The translations under genes and the position numbers were made by a program. Below are positions 43,628-64,000 of a stretch of 64,000 nt of DNA, one piece after another. Every line of letters begins with the position of its first letter. Position 1 is the first letter of the stretch. The stretch spans positions 1,860,001 through 1,924,000 of the forward strand of contig BAAHQB010000001.1 of the NCBI GenBank assembly GCA_054601695.1. Direction: 5' to 3'. Source of the DNA: Amorphochlora amoebiformis (Eukaryota > Cercozoa > Chlorarachniophyceae). Under the pieces are notes generated by a model. That model did no database searches and was not told where the DNA came from. It saw only the letters and a program-made list of their open reading frames with translations.

Positions 43628-43937
43628 AGAATATATATACTAGATATAATAGTATGACTATACCTACTAGTACCAGACTCTAATATCTAGAATATTATAA
43701 ACCAGAGCTACTACGTAATGTCTGAATACTATATCTAGTATCTAGAGTATATCTAGATATCTAGGATATACTCTAGATACTAGCACTAGCTAGGCTAGTA
43801 CTGATCATGACTAGTAGACTCTAGAAACTAGCTACAGCTTTAGTCTGTGACGGTATTTCCAAACGTCGAGATCGTACAGATCTTTCTTCCAAGTCTTTAA
43901 TTTAGTATGTACTAGATGTAATCTAGGTAATACATTG

Positions 43938-43971
<34 letters not shown>

Positions 43972-44396
43972 TAGATATGATATATACGTATCCTAGGTAT
44001 CTAGCGTATATACATACTACTAGACTAGTCTAGTAGTGTATATATGTATATATATATATATAATGATATATTTATATATCTACGTCTGAATTCATAAATA
44101 TTTAGATATACATTATAAATAATATATATATATATAACGTATAATATCATATATATGATATATGCATGCCAGCAGTCAGTATCTAGTGCTAGAGTATATT
44201 GCATATAAATACAGACCTATACGTACTATGATATGTGTTTATCATGATATACTTTATCATGTCAATCATATATTGAACAATGATGTCGGAAACCATGGAT
44301 GATGATGGATGTGATGTTATACGCCATTCAATTTTGATTATGTACCTACACTGTATCTAGTATATACACTCTAGACACTAGCATATTGCACTCCAA
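42786..44396. other. Tail-to-tail spacer of EXO1 and the mitochondrial carrier; CTAG-palindrome cluster
   Basis: 42970-43430 is mostly (TA)n. 43430-44390 is packed with CTAG-centred palindromes (about 35 CTAG by eye), for example CTAGTCTAGCTAG and ATCTAGATATCTAGG. No gene is recognised, although a short reading frame TWKKDLYDLDVW on the minus strand near 43900 is open. Confidence 0.65.
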
Positions 44397-58971
<14,575 letters not shown>

Positions 58972-59525
58972 CTACATGTATGTATGTGTGTATATGAAAA
59001 TGTGGTCTTTATATCAAATATATGTTGTATATTTATTATTGTTTTTGTAGATATATATATATATATATATATATTGTACGTATATACATCATCTACATGA
59101 GTGCATTTCTATAAATATGTAAATATATGTATATATATTACATAGATGTATTCATGTCACCCTTTATCCTCATGGGTGTATCCGTATGCAACATCAACCA
59201 AAAATAATCTAGGAATATTTTTACGTATATGTACGACAACGAGGCATATACAGTCCACCTATTTCACGTACACAAGAATTCAACCTGACACATTACCTCA
59301 ACGCACCCCTGAGCCCCCAAAGGACTAATTTTTAATATTTCGGCTCTTTTAGAATAGCTAGCTCGAATTTCCTTTCGATTCCAGGCCCCATCTTGTCGAA
59401 ATACGGTCCTAATCACCTCTATATCTGTCTACTGCCTCACCTGGGATTCCGACCCCATATTCCGAAAAAATATTTTAATTTTCCAGGAGAGCATGACTGT
59501 GTAGCACCGTTGACAGATTCGTCAC

Positions 59526-59610
59526 CTTGGATGACACGAATGGCGGTCTCGGCGGCAAATGAGGTCTGCCGAGAGCTTCGTGAGAAAGGGATGGGAATAC
59601 GGGAATACAT
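59526..59610 (-). CDS. Candidate first exon of the carrier gene
   Basis: ATG at 59610 opens MYSRIPIPFSRSSRQTSFAA and ends with ATCCAAG|GTGACG in phase 1. The Arg/Ser-rich, acid-poor start resembles a mitochondrial presequence. It cannot join exon 58971 directly because that exon starts in phase 0, so at least one unseen exon would be needed. The plus strand is also open here (GEHDCVAPLTDSS), so this is a weak call. Confidence 0.3.
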
Positions 59611-60115
59611 TGTCTCAAGTTAATCTTTATTGTTTGACATGGGAAATGGAGTTTGTGAATGTAAAGGGAAAGGGATACGGAGGGATAGGGAGAGGATGAG
59701 AATAGAGCGAGACGGAGAGAGACGGAACGGGAGACCGAGGAAGTCGGAGAGGGAGAGGAAGAGAAAATGAGACTAAAGCAAGGAAGAAGGAAAGGGAGAC
59801 ACGAGAGAGAGAATAGGAAGAAGGATAGGAAGAGAGAGAATTTGGAAGATATAGCGGCAATCACATCAGCGTGCGGGTGTCTGAAGCTTATTGGAGACCT
59901 CCTTTGCCATAATTTTCAGTCACCGCGAGCAAGGGCGATCCATCAGCGCTGTCGACGTATTTCCCGGGGTCTTGCACTGTTTTCTGTCGTTGTTTCTTTA
60001 TTTTTTCGGCTGCCAGGTGATTCCAAATCGGTTAATGAATATTATGCAGTTTGTATATTGGTATATGTAAAAATCTACACAAATATGTACATGTGTATAT
60101 GTGTATGTTTATGTG

Positions 60116-60152
<37 letters not shown>

Positions 60153-60475
60153 CATATTTGTGTATGTAAATATATATTATATATTATATTATATATATAT
60201 ATATATATGTATAAATATATATATATATATGTGTGTGTGTGTGTATATAATATATATATATATATATATACATATATATAATATATAACATATAATATGT
60301 AGATATATATGTATGTATGTATAGATATATATGTGTATGTAAAAATATATATATATATATATATGTATATGTATATTTATACATATATATATATATATAT
60401 GTGTGTGTATGTGTGTGATGTATACATGTATATGTGATATAGAAACCAGGACTGCAAATATATATCGCCCGCGAA
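59611..60475. other. Unresolved region between carrier and gene Z
   Basis: 59640-59850 is purine-rich low-complexity sequence. 59850-60020 is open on both strands: plus reads DIAAITSACGCLKLIGDLL to a CCAG|GTGATT donor, minus reads AEKIKKQRQKTVQDPGKYVD. One of these may be a real 5' exon, but neither joins a neighbour in phase. 60110-60430 is (TA)n. Confidence 0.4.
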
Positions 60476-61189
60476 ATGCAAAAACCTATACACATCAGAT
60501 TACCCCTCGCACATGTACAAAAAACTCTCCCATTTTCCCATAACACGTCCCTAACTCCACCAGGCCCGTCCGTCGCCTCGCCCTCCCCTACCTCAGTCTC
60601 CGAACCTCGAACCATTCCACCCTCACCTCCCCTCTCCCGCGCACTCTCTACAACTGATCAAAGCACGCTATCCAGGCTAAGAAAGGGCCTATTCACCTCT
60701 CACACTCCCCTGCCCCTGATCCGCGAGGGAGGGCTATCTACCAATCACTCCGCAAGCTCGGGGTTAAATCATACGAAGGAGGGAGAAGTGGAGCCGAGTA
60801 AGGATCGGGATGATTTGAGTCATCATTTTGGGGTTGGAATTGGGGTTGGAGGGCACGGTGAACCACCTAATAATCTCAGTCCGAAGCCATGGTTTAATCA
60901 ACACTCTTCAACCCTAGGTCTTCTCGGCCTGCCTGGACCATCTGACAGTCGGTTTAAGCCGGAGAATCGTATTTCGTGCTCTCATAAAGCAAGGGTTGTT
61001 GTACTCTGATCGAATCCTAAACCCTGGTCTAATCCTGTAGTAAAACTGGAAGAGGATTGGAGACACGGAATAAGATGTGTTGTTGTGTATGTTATGTACG
61101 TGTAAGTGTATGTGTAAGTATGCTGGTAATTTATACACCAAATCTATATGTGTATATACATATATACATATATGAAATGTGTGTCTATG

Positions 61190-61240
<51 letters not shown>

Positions 61241-61277
61241 TTATATATATATATATATTATATATATTTTTTTATTT

Positions 61278-61372
<95 letters not shown>

Positions 61373-62179
61373 TATACATGCATGTTTAAATATATACTAT
61401 CTAAATGGATTTGTGTGTGTGTGTGTATGTGTGTCTATATAATTGTGTATCTATATATATATATATATATTACACATATTATACACGTAACAAATGCATA
61501 TACATATTATATACACACAGTTAGGAGGCGGCTATATCGAAGCCTCAAGAGGGTATCGATCCTAACTTAACCCCTCAACCTAACCCTAACCAGCACCTTA
61601 ACCCTTACCCCAGACCCTAACCCTTACCCTAACCCTGACCCTAACCCTTACCCTAACCTAGCTGTAATCACTTGCCTCCCATACTGTTACCCTCACCCGC
61701 AGGCCGAGTCCCTTTCCCTAACCTATCCTAAGCTCTCACCAAACTGTTTTTACAATTCGTTTACCTTAATCCGAAGAATCAATGAAGCCGGCCGACTTTT
61801 GTACTATATCCGAACCACTGGGCCTCACTTCGGTGTCTCTCTCTCTCTCTCTCTCTCTTTCTCTTTCGATTTCTCTTTGACTTTTTTCCTAATCCTTTAC
61901 TGCTTGTCTCTCCCTCCCCCCCACTCTTTTTTTTTCTTCTTTCTGGAGAGAGGAAGATGGAGGGAGAGAGAAAGAGACAGGGAGAGAGAAAGAGACAGGG
62001 AGACAGAGAGTGATAGGGAGAGAAAGAGAAAGAGAGATATAGAGAAGAGTGAGAGAGAAAGGAAGGGAGGGAGAGGGAGAGAGGGAGAAGAGAGGGAGAG
62101 GGAGAGAGAAAGAGAGGGAGAGAGGGAGAGGGAGAGAGAAAGAGAGGGAGAGAGGGAGAGAGAAAGAGAGGGAGAGAGG

Positions 62180-62213
<34 letters not shown>

Positions 62214-62405
62214 ACGGGAGTCGCTCCTTGGAAGCTAATTATGAGGCCGTTTCACCTAAGCTAGACATCTCAATTAGCCTTTCCTTACCTAGCAACCTAT
62301 AACCCTTAGGCGGAAGGCAAGTGATGCTGGTAAACTAAATATACATGTATTTATGTGTTTTTTAAATAATTAATTCATTGGCATCGTGCTGTGTATTTTT
62401 ACATG

Positions 62406-62469
<64 letters not shown>

Positions 62470-63063
62470 ATATATATATATATATGTACATAACATCCAC
62501 ATAGACACATATGTATATTTGATGTTTTAATACTATATGTATATTATATGTATTTGTGCATACATACATATTATATTTAAATATATATATATATATATAT
62601 ATACATACATACATACATATTTAAATATATATATATATACATATACATATATATATATATATATGTATGCATAAATTACTAAACGTATGTAAATTTATTT
62701 TGTACATATAATATATATGTATATATACCCGAACCCTAGTCCTAACAGTCTGATCCTACCCTAACCCCAAGGGTCGTGTGGAGCTCTATGAAAGCCCTGG
62801 AGACGCCCCTGAGATCCTCGAGGAAGCCCTGGATGCTCTCTTGGGAAATCTAGCAGGTAGTAACGGGAGAAACGCAGATGTAGGGAAGAGGTTACGTTCG
62901 TTAGGCTGTGTTTATGCGTGTACGTATGCAAATATATATGTGTGTATATGTGTGTATATATATATGTATTTATGTATATATATGTGTATAAGTATATATG
63001 TTTGTGTGTAAAAGGACTTATGCCTGCACATTAACTTGTGCATCGTGTACGTGTACATATATC

Positions 63064-63120
<57 letters not shown>

Positions 63121-63205
63121 GTATATATTTGTGTTGTGTAAGTTACATGTATGTATATATATATATATGTATATATATATATACACATATATATATATGA
63201 TATAT

Positions 63206-63241
<36 letters not shown>

Positions 63242-63871
63242 GATAATATATATATATACATATAAACATATATATAAACACACATATATATACATACACA
63301 AAGAAACGTATTAACACATAAAGGTCTCTTCCCTGGGTGCTGCATCCAAACCCTCCTTCAATTTACGCCCTCTCTTGGTAAAATAGTCCTAACCCTAACT
63401 CCAATCCTTTCTGAGCCTTTCTGAGCCCAATTCTTTCTGAGCCTTACCAACCAACTTCCAAGAGATAGACTGGAATAGAGATAGAGAGAGCGATGGAGAG
63501 CAGCAGGGAGATAAGAGACCGAGAGTGTTAGCATTCACTCTCACATATAAGGAAGCTATGATACAACACATACGCATCTTGGTATCATTCCAACTCTCCC
63601 TCTTTCTAATTCATACCAACCGGAATCCTAACGTTAAAACTCTTTCTTATGGCTCTTTCAATATTCAGCCGAAGCCTAATCCTAACCCAATCCGTTTACA
63701 GCTACACCGTCGCTCATGTACTCCGCGCTCAAGCGCTTAGCAGCCTCTCGCAACTTCTCCCTAAATGTTCAACCAATCCCGGGATTCACTGCGGAATCCC
63801 GAGGGCAATCTCCGGGGGACTCTGGGGAGACCTCGGGGGTGCACGGTTGGGATTTGGCGGTTCTTGCACCG
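60476..63871 (+). CDS. Unrecognised multi-exon gene Z, 3'-partial
   Basis: Five exons join in phase: 60476-60994, 61703-61832, 62211-62248, 62772-62856, 63702-63871, then an intron to the window edge; 314 codons are visible. The first exon starts at ATG 60476 ([14 protein letters not shown]), though a CAG acceptor at about 60508 would allow an upstream exon. It is Ser/Pro-rich and likely disordered ([20 protein letters not shown], a Gly-rich [12 protein letters not shown]). Then come more ordered segments: [40 protein letters not shown], and [20 protein letters not shown]. No membrane helix and no family I recognise. Exon 62211-62248 is the weakest because its acceptor sits in a GA repeat. 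The first exon ends at a GTTGTT donor. Open frame length and phase agreement argue for a real gene. Confidence 0.5.
61565..61672. repeat. Telomere-like CCCTAA run
   Basis: About fifteen loose CCCTAA/CCCTTACC units upstream of the 61703 acceptor in gene Z intron 1. Confidence 0.75.
61833..62210. repeat. Intron beginning in (CT)n and ending in (GA)n
   Basis: The intron opens GTGTCTCTCTCTCTC and closes in a run of GAGAGAGAGAGAG, with more than 200 bases of GGGAGAGAGAAAGAG before the acceptor. The ends are complementary in the transcript. Confidence 0.8.
62380..62720. repeat. (TA)n-rich intron of gene Z
   Basis: (TA)n with CATACATACA runs; no exon. Confidence 0.75.
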
Positions 63872-63995
63872 GTGAAATCAGTTATATATGAGTTGATTGC
63901 ATGGCTGTATATTCTGTGTTTATGTATGTATGTATTTATGTATGTATAGATGTATGTATATTTATATATGAATATCTATATCTATATATATATAT
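63872..63995. other. Start of the next gene Z intron at the window edge
   Basis: GTGAAATCAG donor followed by ATGTATGTATTT and (TA)n. Nothing else is visible before the sequence ends. Confidence 0.5.
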
Positions 63996-64000
63996 ATAGG

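Overview
This window is eukaryotic nuclear DNA from a photosynthetic lineage. Four things support that: dense spliceosomal introns (about 80 counted by hand, mostly GT-AG with a few GC-AG); a ferrochelatase with a two-part signal-plus-transit leader and a C-terminal chlorophyll-binding-type helix; a kinesin-2 (flagellar transport class) motor; and telomere-like CCCTAA/TTAGGG arrays inside introns. The leader suggests a complex (secondary) plastid. I cannot name the taxon. Most of the bulk is (TA)n microsatellite that swells introns and spacers, and nearly all long ORFs made of I/Y/T/H/V/C residues are translated (TA)n.

Exons were joined by hand using three tests: splice consensus, reading phase across every junction, and protein-family conservation. 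Layout, left to right: (1) 410-3865 (+), the 3' end of a plant/ASMT-type SAM-dependent O-methyltransferase; (2) 4961-6475 (-), plastid ferrochelatase, two exons; (3) 6751-31972 (+), a 41-exon kinesin-2 heavy chain of 1,050 codons spread over 25 kb; (4) 32518-37382 (-), an unrecognised multi-exon gene ('gene Y'); (5) 39258-39742 (-), an unrecognised two-exon gene of 143 codons; (6) 39905-42785 (+), exonuclease 1 (EXO1), six exons, whose catalytic residues fall at the same numbers as in human EXO1; (7) 44397-58971 (-), a 17-exon mitochondrial carrier (SLC25) with all three signature repeats; (8) 60476-63871 (+), an unrecognised gene ('gene Z') running off the right edge.

The genes form head-to-head pairs with short spacers (ferrochelatase/kinesin 275 bp, small ORF/EXO1 162 bp) and tail-to-tail pairs with longer spacers. 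At least three tail-to-tail spacers are crowded with CTAG palindromes. The genes have no obvious shared pathway; this looks like an ordinary gene neighbourhood.

The most unusual pattern is repeated partial copies of exon ends. Each copy carries a splice site and part of the neighbouring exon. They sit in (TA)n-rich introns next to the working exon, at several independent loci on both strands. Other points worth a look: a kinesin exon embedded on both sides in a roughly 1.7 kb degenerate telomeric array, a 12-bp palindrome GTAACATGTTAC found five times only inside kinesin introns, raised GC-AG intron use, micro-exons of 13-16 nt, and a two-class intron size distribution.
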